Positions 21,593 to 31,012 of a stretch of DNA of 64,000 nucleotides are shown here, one piece after another. The position numbers were made by a program, and so were the translations under genes. The notes under the pieces were generated by a model, which worked only from the letters and a program-made list of their open reading frames with translations, did not search any database and was not told where the DNA came from. Numbering within the stretch: the first letter of the stretch is position 1; each line of letters starts with the position of its first letter. The DNA is from LMUY01 sp964235495 (GTDB lineage Bacteria; Pseudomonadota; Alphaproteobacteria; Acetobacterales; Acetobacteraceae): the NCBI GenBank assembly GCA_964235495.1, contig CAXSAX010000019.1, positions 6,735 to 70,734 of the forward strand. The letters are read 5' to 3'.

Positions 21593-23583
21593 GCCTGCAC
21601 GAGCTGGCGGAGGCGGCCGGGCTGGCGGCCCGCTGGAAGGACGTGCACGGCAGCTGGCACGATGTCGGTGACCAAACCCTCATCGCCGTGCTGGCCGCCC
21701 TCGGCCTGCCGGCGGACTCCGCCTCCGCCACCGCCGACAGCTTGCAATCGCTGCGCAGCCCGGGGCGGCTGCCGCCCCTGGTGGCCGCGGATGCCGGCGG
21801 CGTGCTGCGCCTGCCCGTGCCGCCGGGCGCCTACGAGATCGCGCTGGAGGATGGCACCGTCATCAGCGGCACCGCGCGGGACGACGGGGGTGCGGCCATC
21901 TCCCTGCCCGCGACCCCCGGCTACCACCGGCTGCGCATCGGCGGCGCCGAGACGGTCGTGGCGGCGGCGCCCGCCCGCGGCTGGACGGTGGCGGATGCGG
22001 CGCCGGGGCGGCCCTGGGGGTTGGCGGCGCAGCTCTACTCGCTGCGCCGGGCCGGGGATGGCGGCCTGGGGGATTTCGGCGGCCTGGCGGATTTCGTGGC
22101 CAACGCGGCCAAGCACGGCGCGGCAGCCGTGGCGATCAGCCCGGCGCATGCGCAGTTCTCCGCCACGCCCGGCCGGTCGAGCCCGTACTCGCCGTCCAGC
22201 CGCACCCTGCTGAACGTGGTGCACTCGGCGCTGGACCTGGAGGGCGAGGAGGCGCGACGGCTTGAGGCGCTGGACTTGGTGGACTGGGCGGCCAGCACCC
22301 GGCTGCGCCTGGCCCGGCTGGATGCGATGTTCGCCGAGGCGGAGCGCGGCAGCCCGCTATGGGACGAGTTCCTGCGCTTCCGCGCCGCCGAGGGTGCGAC
22401 GCTGGAGGGCCACGCCCGCTTCGAGGCCATCCACGCCAGCCAGGCCAAGCCGGACGGGTCGTGGCACTGGCGCGACTGGCCGGGTGGGCTGTCGGACGCC
22501 GGCAGCGACGCCGTGGCCGCCTTTGCGGCGCAGAACGAGCGCGAGGTGTTCCGCCACGGCTTCTACCAGTTCATCGCCGACCGCAGCCTGGGCGCCGCGC
22601 AGCACGCCGCCAAGGCGGCCGGCATGGCGATCGGCCTGATCTCGGACCTCGCCGTGGGCGTGGACTCCGGCGGCAGCCAGTGCTGGGCGCGGCCGGACCA
22701 GACCCTGCTCGGCCTGTCGGTCGGCGCGCCGCCCGACCTGCTGAACACCAGCGGGCAGAGTTGGGGCCTGGCCGCGTTCTCCCCGCGCGGGCTGCAGCTG
22801 AACGGCTACGGCGCGTATATCGAGATGCTGCGGGCCGCCATGCGCCACGCCGGCGGCGTGCGGATCGACCACGCGATGGGGCTGGCCCGGCTCTGGGTGC
22901 TGCCGGACGGCGCGAGCCCGGCGGATGGCGTCTACCTGCACTTCCCGGTGGACGACATGCTGCGGCTGATCCGCCTCGAATCGCACCGCCACCGCGCCAT
23001 CGTGCTGGGGGAGGACCTCGGCACCCTGCCCGAGGGCTTCCAGGGGCGCATCAGCTCGGCCGGGGTGCTGGGGATGCGGGTGCTGTGGTTCGAGCGGGCG
23101 GACGACCAGGGCTTCACCTCGCCGGGCCTGTGGGACCGCGGCGCGGTTTCCATGACCAGCACGCACGACCTGGCGACGGTGGCGGGCTGGTGGGCCGGGC
23201 GCGACACCGAATGGCGGCACAAGCTCGGGCAGATCGACGAGGGCGGCGTGGCGCGCGAGCACGGCGAGCGCCGCCGCGACCGGGGCCTGCTGTGGTCCGC
23301 CATGCAGGCCAGCGGCGCGGCCCATGGCCCGCCGCCGCCGCCGAGCGAGCCGGAGGGCGCGGTGGACGCCGCCATCCGCCACGTCGGCGGCGCGGCCTGC
23401 GCGCTGACGCTGATCCCGCTGGAGGACGCGCTCGCCCTGCCGGAGCAGCCGAACTTCCCCGGCACGCTGGACGAGCACCCGAACTGGCGCCGCCGGATGC
23501 CCGCCTCGGCCGCGACCCTGCTCGACTCGCCCGCCGTGGCCGCGCGGCTGCAAAACCTGGACGCCGCAAGGAGACGCTCATGA
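21589..23583 (+). CDS. malQ: 4-alpha-glucanotransferase (amylomaltase) MalQ
   Basis: 664 aa, GH77. N-terminal region begins LHELAEAAGLAARW; catalytic barrel shows GLAAQLYSLR, RSSPYSPSSR, RIDHAMGLARLW (nucleophile Asp), and LGEDLGTLP (acid Glu). It shuffles malto-oligosaccharides, probably feeding TreY with longer chains. The frame is open from 21508, but homology starts just after 21589, where a TTG overlaps the treZ stop (TTGA). I choose that start. Confidence 0.9.
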   Translation: MSLHELAEAAGLAARWKDVHGSWHDVGDQTLIAVLAALGLPADSASATADSLQSLRSPGRLPPLVAADAGGVLRLPVPPGAYEIALEDGTVISGTARDDGGAAISLPATPGYHRLRIGGAETVVAAAPARGWTVADAAPGRPWGLAAQLYSLRRAGDGGLGDFGGLADFVANAAKHGAAAVAISPAHAQFSATPGRSSPYSPSSRTLLNVVHSALDLEGEEARRLEALDLVDWAASTRLRLARLDAMFAEAERGSPLWDEFLRFRAAEGATLEGHARFEAIHASQAKPDGSWHWRDWPGGLSDAGSDAVAAFAAQNEREVFRHGFYQFIADRSLGAAQHAAKAAGMAIGLISDLAVGVDSGGSQCWARPDQTLLGLSVGAPPDLLNTSGQSWGLAAFSPRGLQLNGYGAYIEMLRAAMRHAGGVRIDHAMGLARLWVLPDGASPADGVYLHFPVDDMLRLIRLESHRHRAIVLGEDLGTLPEGFQGRISSAGVLGMRVLWFERADDQGFTSPGLWDRGAVSMTSTHDLATVAGWWAGRDTEWRHKLGQIDEGGVAREHGERRRDRGLLWSAMQASGAAHGPPPPPSEPEGAVDAAIRHVGGAACALTLIPLEDALALPEQPNFPGTLDEHPNWRRRMPASAATLLDSPAVAARLQNLDAARRRS

Positions 23584-26357
23584 CGCCGTTCACCGCCACC
23601 GCGCGGCTGCAGTTCCATAAGGACTTCACCATGGACGCGGCGACGGCGCTGGTGCCGTACTACGCGCGGCTCGGCATCTCGCACCTGTACGCCTCGCCGC
23701 TGCTGAAGTCCCGCCCCGGCTCCACCCACGGCTACGACATCGTGGACCACAACGAGATCGACCCGGAGCTGGGCGGCGAGGACGCGCTGCGCCGGCTGGT
23801 GGCCGAGCTGCGCCGGCACGAAATGGGCCTCGTGCTGGACATCGTGCCCAACCACATGGGCGTCGGCGGCGCGGACAACGAGTGGTGGCTCGACGTGCTG
23901 GAATGGGGCCGCGCCAGCGCCCATGCCGAGTATTTCGACATCGACTGGGACCCACCGGACGCCTCCCTGCGCGGCCGGATGCTGGCGCCGTTCCTCGGCT
24001 CGCCCTACGGCGACTGCCTGAACGACAAGCAGTTGACGCTGCAGTTCGACCCGGAGGACGGCCGGCTGTTCGTCGGCTACTACTCCCACCGCTTCCCGAT
24101 CAACCCGCGCGACTACCCCTCCGTGCTGCTGACGGAGGGCGGCCCGCTGGAGGAGCCGGCGCGGGCGTTCGGCGAGCTGTCCACCGCCAGCCCGGAGGCG
24201 ACGCAAGCGGACGCCGCCACCGCCCGCGCCGCGCTGCGCTCGCCGGACTACGCCCAAGCCATCGCCGAGTGCCTGCGCGCCTACGACCCAGCGACCGATT
24301 CCGGGCGCGACCGCCTGCACAGGCTGCTGGAGCGCCAGAGCTACCGGCTGAGCTGGTGGCGGGCGGCCACGGACGAGATCAACTGGCGGCGCTTCTTCGA
24401 CGTGAACGGCTTGGCCGGCGTGCGCGCCGAGGTGCCGGCCGTGTTCGACGACACCCACCGCACCATCCTGCGGCTGTATGCCGAGGGGCTGGTGGACGCC
24501 GTCCGCATCGACCACGTGGACGGCTTGGCCGACCCGCGCGGCTACTGCCGCAAGCTGCGCCGCCGGTTGGACGCCATGGAGGCGCACCGCCCGCCGGAAC
24601 TGCGCGGCCAGCGCGCCGGGCTGTGGATCGAGAAGATCCTGGCGCCGCAGGAATCGCTGGACGGCGAGTGGCTGACCGACGGCACCACCGGCTACGACTA
24701 CATGAATGAGGTGTCCGCCGTGCTGCACGACGGCGCGGGCGAGGAGCCGCTCACCGCGCTGTGGGTGGGGCTCACCGGCCGGCCTGCCGCCTTTGAGGTG
24801 GAGGCGATGGCGGCGCGGCGGCAAATCCTGCGGGAAAGCCTGTCGAGCGAGCTGTTCGCCACCGCCGCCGCCATCCACCGCATCGCCCGGCGGGAGCTGG
24901 CGACGCGCGACTACACGCTGACCGCGGTGCGCCGCACGCTGACGGAAATCCTGGTCCACTTCCACGTGTACCGCATCTACGCCGGGTTCGGCGGGCTGTC
25001 GGAGACGGACAAGCGCGAGATGGACTGGGCGATGGCCGGGGCGCGCCGCACCGTGCGCGCCACCGACCGCGACCTGCTGGAGCTGATGGGCGGCTGGCTG
25101 TCCGGCGAGGGCATCCGCCAGGTGCCGGCCGGCAGCCGCCGCCAGGAGCGGCGGCGGGCGATGGTCAAGTTCCAGCAGCTCTCCGCGCCCACGGCGGCCA
25201 AGTCGGTGGAGGACACCTCGTTCTATCGCTACGGCCGGCTGATCTCGCGCAACGAGGTGGGCACCGAGCCGTCGCAGTTCGCGCTGTCTCCGGTGGCGTT
25301 CCATGCGACCATGCGGGACCGCCGCAAATACCTGCCGCTGGCGCTGCTGGCCACCGCCACGCACGACCACAAGCGCGGCGAGGACACCCGGGCCCGCCTG
25401 GCGGTCATCAGCGAGCTGCCGGGCGAGTGGGAGGCGGCGCTGGCCCGCTGGACCCGGCTGAACGCCTCGCTGAAGAAGGAGGCCGATGGCGGCCCCGCCC
25501 CCGATTCCTGCGACGAGATCATGCTTTACGAGAGCCTGGTCGGCGCTTGGCCGCTCGGCTTGTCGGCCGAGGACCATGAGGGCGTGGCGGCGCTGGAGGA
25601 GCGGCTGGCCGCCTGGCAGGAGAAGGCGCTGCGCGAAGGCAAGCGCCACACCGGCTGGGCCGAGCCGAACATGGAGTACGAGACCGCCTGCCGCGACTTC
25701 CTGCACCAGGTGATGGACCCGGACCGGGTCTCGCGCGTGCTGCAGGACATCGCGGCCTTCGTGGAGCGCATCGCCGCCCCTGGCGCGGTCAACGCGCTGT
25801 CGCAGGTGCTGCTGCGCATCACCTCGCCCGGCGTGCCGGACCTGTACCAGGGGACGGAGTACTGGGATTTTAGCCTGGTGGACCCGGACAACCGCCGCCC
25901 GGTGGACTTCCCCGCCCGGGAAGCCTCGCTGGCGGAGGCGCAGTACCCGGCGGCGTTGCTGGCGGAATGGAAGGATGGCCGGGTCAAGCAGGCGGTTGTC
26001 GCCCGCGCGCTGCAATTCCGCGCCGCGTCGGAGGGGTTGTTTACCGAGGGCAGCTACGTCCCGCTGAAGGCGGAGGGGGTGCGGGCGGACAACGTGCTTG
26101 CCTTCGCTCGGGTGCTGGAGGGCCGCGCCTGCGTGACGGTCGTGACCCGGCTGCCGGCGCAGCTGCCGGGCATCGGGGCGCAGCCGCTGCCCGATGCGGA
26201 AGGGTGGGGCGCAACCTTCCTCAGCATGCCACGTAACCTTGTCGGGCGCCCCGTGAAAGACATATTGGCCGGCCAGGAGAGGGCTGAGGCGGCAGAGCAG
26301 ATGCTCTTGTCGGACATCCTCGCCAAGTTCCCGGTGGCGCTGCTGGAGATCAGATGA
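23580..26357 (+). CDS. treY: Malto-oligosyltrehalose synthase TreY
   Basis: 925 aa, GH13_26. N-terminus TATARLQFHKDFTMDAA is typical (family: TYRLQ...F), followed by YASPLL, GSTHGYDIVDH, LDIVPNHMG, catalytic Asp in VRIDHVDGLADP, Glu in WIEKILAPQE, and TTGYDYMNEV. It converts the reducing-end linkage of glucan to an alpha,alpha-1,1 bond for TreZ. ATG at 23580 overlaps the malQ stop, with AAGGAG upstream. The frame is open far upstream (to 22359), but that is a shadow of malQ. Confidence 0.95.
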   Translation: MTPFTATARLQFHKDFTMDAATALVPYYARLGISHLYASPLLKSRPGSTHGYDIVDHNEIDPELGGEDALRRLVAELRRHEMGLVLDIVPNHMGVGGADNEWWLDVLEWGRASAHAEYFDIDWDPPDASLRGRMLAPFLGSPYGDCLNDKQLTLQFDPEDGRLFVGYYSHRFPINPRDYPSVLLTEGGPLEEPARAFGELSTASPEATQADAATARAALRSPDYAQAIAECLRAYDPATDSGRDRLHRLLERQSYRLSWWRAATDEINWRRFFDVNGLAGVRAEVPAVFDDTHRTILRLYAEGLVDAVRIDHVDGLADPRGYCRKLRRRLDAMEAHRPPELRGQRAGLWIEKILAPQESLDGEWLTDGTTGYDYMNEVSAVLHDGAGEEPLTALWVGLTGRPAAFEVEAMAARRQILRESLSSELFATAAAIHRIARRELATRDYTLTAVRRTLTEILVHFHVYRIYAGFGGLSETDKREMDWAMAGARRTVRATDRDLLELMGGWLSGEGIRQVPAGSRRQERRRAMVKFQQLSAPTAAKSVEDTSFYRYGRLISRNEVGTEPSQFALSPVAFHATMRDRRKYLPLALLATATHDHKRGEDTRARLAVISELPGEWEAALARWTRLNASLKKEADGGPAPDSCDEIMLYESLVGAWPLGLSAEDHEGVAALEERLAAWQEKALREGKRHTGWAEPNMEYETACRDFLHQVMDPDRVSRVLQDIAAFVERIAAPGAVNALSQVLLRITSPGVPDLYQGTEYWDFSLVDPDNRRPVDFPAREASLAEAQYPAALLAEWKDGRVKQAVVARALQFRAASEGLFTEGSYVPLKAEGVRADNVLAFARVLEGRACVTVVTRLPAQLPGIGAQPLPDAEGWGATFLSMPRNLVGRPVKDILAGQERAEAAEQMLLSDILAKFPVALLEIR

Positions 26358-27784
26358 ACCGTCTCGTCGTCGTATCCAACCGGGTTCCGCCGCCCAACGC
26401 CGGCGCCACCGCCGGCGGCCTCGCAGTGGCGCTGTCCGGGCTCATGGCGCAGCGGGGCGGGCTGTGGTTCGGCTGGAGCGGCACGGTCTCCAACGATCAC
26501 CAGGTCAAGTCCAACGTCGAGGGCGGGGTCCAGTATGCGACCATCGACCTGTCCGAGACCGAGCACGACCGCTACTACAACGAGTTCTCCAACAGCACCC
26601 TGTGGCCGCTGCTCCATTCGATGCCGGAGCTGATGACCTTCGACCGGCGCAACGCGCAGGCCTACCACGCCGTCAATGAGCGCATGGCGGCCTCGCTGGC
26701 ACCGCTGCTGCGGCCGACCGACCAGATCTGGATTCACGACTACCACCTGATGGCGATGCCGGCGATGCTGCGGACGCGCGGGGTGACGGCGCCGATCGGC
26801 TTCTTCCTGCACATCCCGTTCCCCTCCGCCGACATGCTGGCGAGCGTGCCGGAGGCCGGGGCGCTGATCCGCGACCTGGTGTCGGCCGACCTAATCGGCT
26901 TCCAGACGCAGAACGATGTGGAGAACTTCGCCGAGGCCGCGCACCGCCTGGCCGGCGCCACCCGGCTGGCCGGCGGATGGCTGCACGTGGATGGCCGCCG
27001 GGTGCGGCTGGGCGCGTTCCCGGTGGAAATCGAGGCGAAGGAGTTCGCCGCCGCCTCCGAGCAGGCCTGGCGCGGCGCGCCGGCCGAACGGCTGCGGCGC
27101 AGCCTGCAGGGCCAGAAGCTGGTGCTCGGCGTGGATCGGCTGGATCCGACCAAGGGCCTGATCCAGCGGCTGCACGGCTACCGCCGCCTGCTGGAGACCC
27201 GGCCCGACTGGCGTCGCCGGGTGACCATGCTGCAGATCGCCGCGGAAAGCCGCAAGGACGTCGTCGCCTACCGCAACCTGCGCGAGGCGCTGGAGCACGA
27301 GGCGGGCGGCATCAACAGCGAGTGGGGCGAGCCCGACTGGACCCCGTTGCGCGTCGTGGCCCGCGCCAGCGCGCGCAACACCATGGGCGGCTACATGCGC
27401 GAGGCGCGGGTCGGCCTGGTGACGCCGCTGCGCGACGGCATGAACCTAGTGGCCAAGGAATACGTGGCCGCGCAAGACCCGCAGGACCCCGGCGTGCTGG
27501 TGCTGTCCCGCTTCGCCGGCGCGGCGCACCAACTGGGTGCGGCGCTGATCGTCAACCCGCACGACCCGGACGAGGTGGCGGACGCGCTGGACACAGCGTT
27601 GCGCATGCCCCTGGCGGAGCGGCAGCAACGCTGGCAGGCATGCTGGCGCGCAATCGACGGCGCCACCCCGTTGCTGTGGGGCCGCACCTTCCTGGCGACG
27701 CTGCTGCGGGTGGGCAGCGGCGCCCCGGCCAACACGCGGGCGCCCTCGGAGACCGTGGTCGAAGGTCGATTCCAGGCCAACTGA
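26354..27784 (+). CDS. otsA: Alpha,alpha-trehalose-phosphate synthase OtsA
   Basis: 476 aa, GT20. Start LVVVSNRVPPP, GLWFGWSG, IHDYHLMAMP, and the sugar-nucleotide site VDRLDPTKG and DGMNLVAKEYVA are present. It makes trehalose-6-phosphate from UDP-glucose and glucose-6-phosphate. The ATG overlaps the treY stop (ATGA). It is the last gene of the operon. No otsB phosphatase is seen in the window. Confidence 0.95.
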   Translation: MNRLVVVSNRVPPPNAGATAGGLAVALSGLMAQRGGLWFGWSGTVSNDHQVKSNVEGGVQYATIDLSETEHDRYYNEFSNSTLWPLLHSMPELMTFDRRNAQAYHAVNERMAASLAPLLRPTDQIWIHDYHLMAMPAMLRTRGVTAPIGFFLHIPFPSADMLASVPEAGALIRDLVSADLIGFQTQNDVENFAEAAHRLAGATRLAGGWLHVDGRRVRLGAFPVEIEAKEFAAASEQAWRGAPAERLRRSLQGQKLVLGVDRLDPTKGLIQRLHGYRRLLETRPDWRRRVTMLQIAAESRKDVVAYRNLREALEHEAGGINSEWGEPDWTPLRVVARASARNTMGGYMREARVGLVTPLRDGMNLVAKEYVAAQDPQDPGVLVLSRFAGAAHQLGAALIVNPHDPDEVADALDTALRMPLAERQQRWQACWRAIDGATPLLWGRTFLATLLRVGSGAPANTRAPSETVVEGRFQAN

Positions 27785-27828
27785 CGCCCGCTCGCCTAGC
27801 AAAGGTTGGGGCTTTCCCTGCGTGCGTA

Positions 27829-27982
27829 TTCCACTCGCCTGATAGAAGGCGAGTGGAACCTTGACCCACTCCGCCCCGAACTCCACCAGAGGACGGTGGT
27901 CCTCTGGGTACTTGGTCTAAGGGGTAAAGGGGATGACCATCCCCTTTCGGGTGCAGGGCAGGGCCCTGCAAACAGCCGGCTT
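27829..27982. repeat. Cluster of short perfect inverted repeats after otsA
   Basis: The 215-bp otsA-GST spacer (27785-27999) holds three perfect hairpins in a row: 27829-27839/27848-27858 (11-bp stem), 27886-27893/27900-27907 (8 bp) and 27926-27933/27940-27947 (8 bp). A GCAGGGC/GCCCTGC pair follows within about 27953-27970. None has a strong U-tract. They may end transcription of both convergent genes or be a repetitive extragenic element. Confidence 0.6.
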
Positions 27983-27999
27983 CGGTTTTCAGCACCCGG

Positions 28000-28584
28000 C
28001 TAGGTGAGTCCCTCGTGCCCCATCGCTTTTTGGACGGAAGGAAGCGTCATCATGCGTTCGCGCAGCGCGGCCAAGGGTGCGGGCGGCTTGATGTCGAACT
28101 TCTTCGCCCAGAGCAGCATGACGAACAGGTAGAAATCAGCCACGCTGACGGTGGAGCCGAACAGGTAGTCGCCTTTCATGGTGTCGGCCAGGTAGCCCAT
28201 GCGCTTGCCGATCAGCTCGCCGGCCTTCGCCTTGTCACTGTCGCTGCCCCCGCCGAAGAAGGGTTTGAAGCTCTTGTGAATCTCGGTCGAGGTGAACGCG
28301 AGCGCCTCCAGCAGGCGCGTGCGCCCCATCGGCCCCGACAGCGCCAGCTTGCTGTCCTGCTGCGCGATCCAGTCCAAGATCGCGACGTTCTCGGTAATCG
28401 TCTCGCCTGAATCGAGCGTCAGCGTCGGTACGTAGCCCTTTGGATTGATCGTCGAGAAGTCAACGCCGGTTTCCGTGCGCTTGGCTTTGAGATCCACCTT
28501 CTCGCGCTCGAAGGACAGGCCCGCCTCGTGCATCGCGATGTGGTCGGCCAGGCTGCAAGCGCCCGGTGCATAGTAGAGCTTCAT
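28000..28584 (-). CDS. Glutathione S-transferase, beta-class-like
   Basis: 194 aa. Thioredoxin-fold N-domain (1-80) with MKLYYAPGAC, where Cys-10 is the hallmark of bacterial beta-class GSTs, and the GSH-binding turn NPKGYVPTL...ETITENVAIL. All-helical C-domain follows (about 90-194). The ATG at 28584 has GGGAG upstream; an extension to 28746 has no support. It conjugates glutathione to electrophiles. It is convergent with otsA and marks the last normal-looking gene before the mobile-element remnants. Confidence 0.85.
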   Translation of the reverse strand: MKLYYAPGACSLADHIAMHEAGLSFEREKVDLKAKRTETGVDFSTINPKGYVPTLTLDSGETITENVAILDWIAQQDSKLALSGPMGRTRLLEALAFTSTEIHKSFKPFFGGGSDSDKAKAGELIGKRMGYLADTMKGDYLFGSTVSVADFYLFVMLLWAKKFDIKPPAPLAALRERMMTLPSVQKAMGHEGLT

Positions 28585-28829
28585 GGTGATCTCCCGTGGT
28601 TGACGCCGTTGCAACGCGGGGCGGTCGGATAGGTCGCGCCGCGGCACGCGGCATCGGCCTGGATGGCACGAGCCCCCTCCCCCGGACAACGGCAGGGAAC
28701 ATGCCCGCGCGCCATTCGGCCCGATCAGCCATGATCCATGCAGCACGGCCGTACGCGTCGGGTGATTTCCGCTTTCTGACGTGGGTAGCGTGTCGGTATG
28801 CTGCTGACTTTAAGATTGGGCTTAAGGTC

Positions 28830-29322
28830 ATGGACGGCATGATCGAAATCATCACCGGCCGGGAGCGGCGTCGTCGCTGGAGCACGTCGGAGAAGTTGCG
28901 CATTGTTGCCGAAACCTTCGAACAGGGTGCCACCGTTTGTGACGTTGCGGCCCGGCACGGCGCCCACTGCAGTGCAGCACGCCGCCCAGCCTGTATTTCC
29001 CAGGCTTGTCCCGGCATGATGCGGCGTGGCCATCGACCTGTCCGTCCTGCCCGACGAGGTGCGCGCGCTGATCGCGTCGCAGGCGGCGACGATCCTGCGC
29101 CAGCAAGCCGCGCGGGACGGCCAGGCGGCCCGCATCGAGCAGCTCCGGGCGCAGCTGGCCAAATTGCGCCGCCAGCAGTTTGGCCGCTCGTCAGAGAAGC
29201 TGGACGCGGCGATTACCCAACTGGAACTGGCGCTGGAGAATCTGGAGGAGGAGCAAGGCATGCAGGAAGCTGCCATCCCGGCCGCTGACGGTGTATCGGG
29301 GGCAACCCCAAACCATGCCTGA
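28830..29322 (+). pseudogene. IS66-family remnant (tnpA 5' part joined to tnpC 5' part)
   Basis: From 28830 one frame encodes the start of an IS66 TnpA (ITGRERRRRWSTSEKL, then VCDVAARHG), which breaks off. At 29026 another frame gives the TnpC N-terminus (LRRQQFGRSSEKLD), which ends at 29322 after 98 aa instead of about 500. TnpB and the catalytic part of TnpC are missing. It is a deletion remnant and cannot move by itself. Confidence 0.75.
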
Positions 29323-29496
29323 AGCTTGCAAAAAGCCAACTCGGAATGATTTCTATGGCCAAAAATTCGCATGTTCGCTTAGGTCGGGTTCGCGTTCTTA
29401 GTTTGTTTGCTTGTGCATCTCGAAATCCTAGTTCGTCAGTTCTGGCCAGCTTTTTAAAAACCTTGTACTCCGATGCGAATAGCTTCATGAGGTGAC

Positions 29497-30230
29497 ATGC
29501 TTGCTCCGCTTGTCTCCGACGCCCTGTGGTCGATGATCGCGCCTTTGCTGCCAATCGAACCTGCCAAGCCGAAGGGTGGCGGTCTCCGTATTGGCGACCG
29601 GGCTACGCTAATTGGCATCCTGTTCGTGCCACGAGCCGGCACCCCATGCGAGATGCGGCCGCAAGAGACGGCGTGCAGCTCGGGGGTGACGTGCTGGCGG
29701 CGGTTGCGGTACTGGCAAGCGGCGGCGTTTGAGATCAACTGCACCGCGAACTGCAGCGCGGTCCACACCAAGCAGACCGGCTCAACCCGACCGATCGCGG
29801 CAGGCCGGGAACCAAGCACCATCTCGCCACCGACCGGTAAGGCATCCAGCTCGCCTTTCTGCTGACCGAGGCCAACGTCCACGACAGCAAGCCCTTTGAC
29901 GAGTTGCTGGATACCGTCCCCTCCGTCGGCTGGAAGCAAGGCAGGCCCCGACCCCGACCGACCAAGCTCCATGCCGGTAAGGCCTACGACTTTCGCCGAT
30001 GCCGCCACACCTGCCAACAACCAGGCATCAAGGCCCGCATCGCACGACGCGGTGTCGAAACCAGCCAGACGCTTGGACGTCATCGCTGGGTTACCGAACA
30101 GATTTTCGCCTGGCTGAACCGCTTTCGCAGCTTCACCATCCGCTACGAACGACGCCTCGACATTCACCCTGCCCTTACCGCCTCCGCATGCTCGGCCATC
30201 TGTCCGCAAACATACAGTCAGAGGTTCTGA
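29497..30230 (+). pseudogene. Broken IS5-type transposase
   Basis: The N-terminus (LVSDALWSMIAPLLP, ILFVPRAGTPCEM, TCWRRLRYWQ) is in frame from 29497. The frame is then disturbed near 29730-29760. The middle (PTDRGRPGTKHHLATDR, followed by an in-frame TAA) and the C-terminus (LHAGKAYDF, RHRWVTEQIFAWLNRF, from 29904) are readable in a second frame. In relatives the glutamate segment is WVVERTLAWLNRF. At least one frameshift and one stop, so it is inactive. An AT-rich 170-bp stretch (29323-29496) with nothing recognisable separates it from the IS66 remnant. Confidence 0.75.
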
Positions 30231-30240
30231 AAGGCTCTCG

Positions 30241-30429
30241 AAAACAACTGCATTGCGGGCCGGGCTGGATCCGGAGCGCTACAGCGGTCACTCCCTTTGC
30301 GCTGGCCTGGCCACTATCGCTGGCAATGCCGTCCTGCCCGGCCTCATGCGGTGGACCCGGTACGAGAACAACCAAATGGCCTTAGCTTACCTGAGCCCGG
30401 CCGATTTGTGGCGCGACAACCTCACTTAG
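30241..30429 (+). pseudogene. C-terminal remnant of a tyrosine recombinase/integrase
   Basis: A reading frame ending with TAG at 30427-30429 gives RAGLDPERYSGHSLCAG, LATIAG, then a divergent MRWTRYENNQMALAYLSPADLWRDN. This is the end of a phage-type integrase (family: GHSLRAG...H.s..m..rYir...lf.dN). The second catalytic Arg of the HxxR motif is Cys here, and the upstream catalytic part is missing. Downstream to 30597 I see nothing coding. It suggests integration history at the left edge of the metabolic island. Confidence 0.6.
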
Positions 30430-30597
30430 CGCATCTTCTCCGACAGCAAGCTCGTTACAGATCGGGCTGAACTGTCAAAGCCTAAGTTATATAATCAAGG
30501 AGTAGTCGGGTGAAGTCTAATAGAGGCTCGTCGTGATCTACATCATTAGGAGAAGTCGCCGTTCTTCCTGGCCGATTATTCTAAGTTCTTTGTGGGA

Positions 30598-30876
30598 TCA
30601 CTTGAGATAGGTGCGCACGACCGACAGCAACTGTTCGGTTGCATTTTGGTTCAGCGCGCCGGGGTACTGCTCCTGATCGACGAGGTGCGTCGTCACGTGG
30701 TCCTCCACGACCTCGGCCATCAGTCCTGCCATGGCCGCCCGGGTGCTCGCGAGCAAATGCATGACCTGCTCGCATCCTGCCTCGGCGTCCAGCGCCCGCT
30801 CGATCGCCTCGACCTGGCCGCGGATGCGGCGCACCCGGGCCAACAGCTTTTGCTTCTCGCGGATGGTGTGCGTCAT
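30598..30876 (-). CDS. RcnR-type Ni/Co-sensing repressor (CsoR/RcnR/FrmR family)
   Basis: 92-aa all-helical DUF156-family repressor, starting MTHTIREKQKLLARVRRIRG. The residues that set specificity are His-3, Cys-35, His-60 and His-64, the RcnR (Ni/Co) fingerprint. FrmR, the formaldehyde sensor, has Pro-2 and lacks His-64. Such proteins bind a G/C6-tract operator and release it when metal is bound. No such operator is seen next to the gene, but one lies at 45864-45880 before the NiCoT gene, 15 kb away. The gene is divergent from amiC. Confidence 0.85.
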   Translation of the reverse strand: MTHTIREKQKLLARVRRIRGQVEAIERALDAEAGCEQVMHLLASTRAAMAGLMAEVVEDHVTTHLVDQEQYPGALNQNATEQLLSVVRTYLK

Positions 30877-31012
30877 TCGTCATGGCTCATAGCATGACAA
30901 GGCGAATGCAACGCAAGCGAACGTTATTTTGGTGTAAGTCACTGTGCTTGGCTGGCGGAGTATGCGAGGCTGCAGGATACGCAAACCCCGGGCAACCCTG
31001 GGCAAGGATGTT

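Noticed and set aside
22359..23579. Plus-strand frame extending treY upstream by 407 codons
   Set aside because: It overlaps malQ in another frame, is low-complexity, and the treY ATG at 23580 has a perfect ribosome site and the family N-terminus.
30598..30876. Formaldehyde sensor FrmR
   Set aside because: The fold matches, but residue 3 is His and residue 64 is His, the RcnR Ni/Co pattern; no formaldehyde dehydrogenase gene is near.
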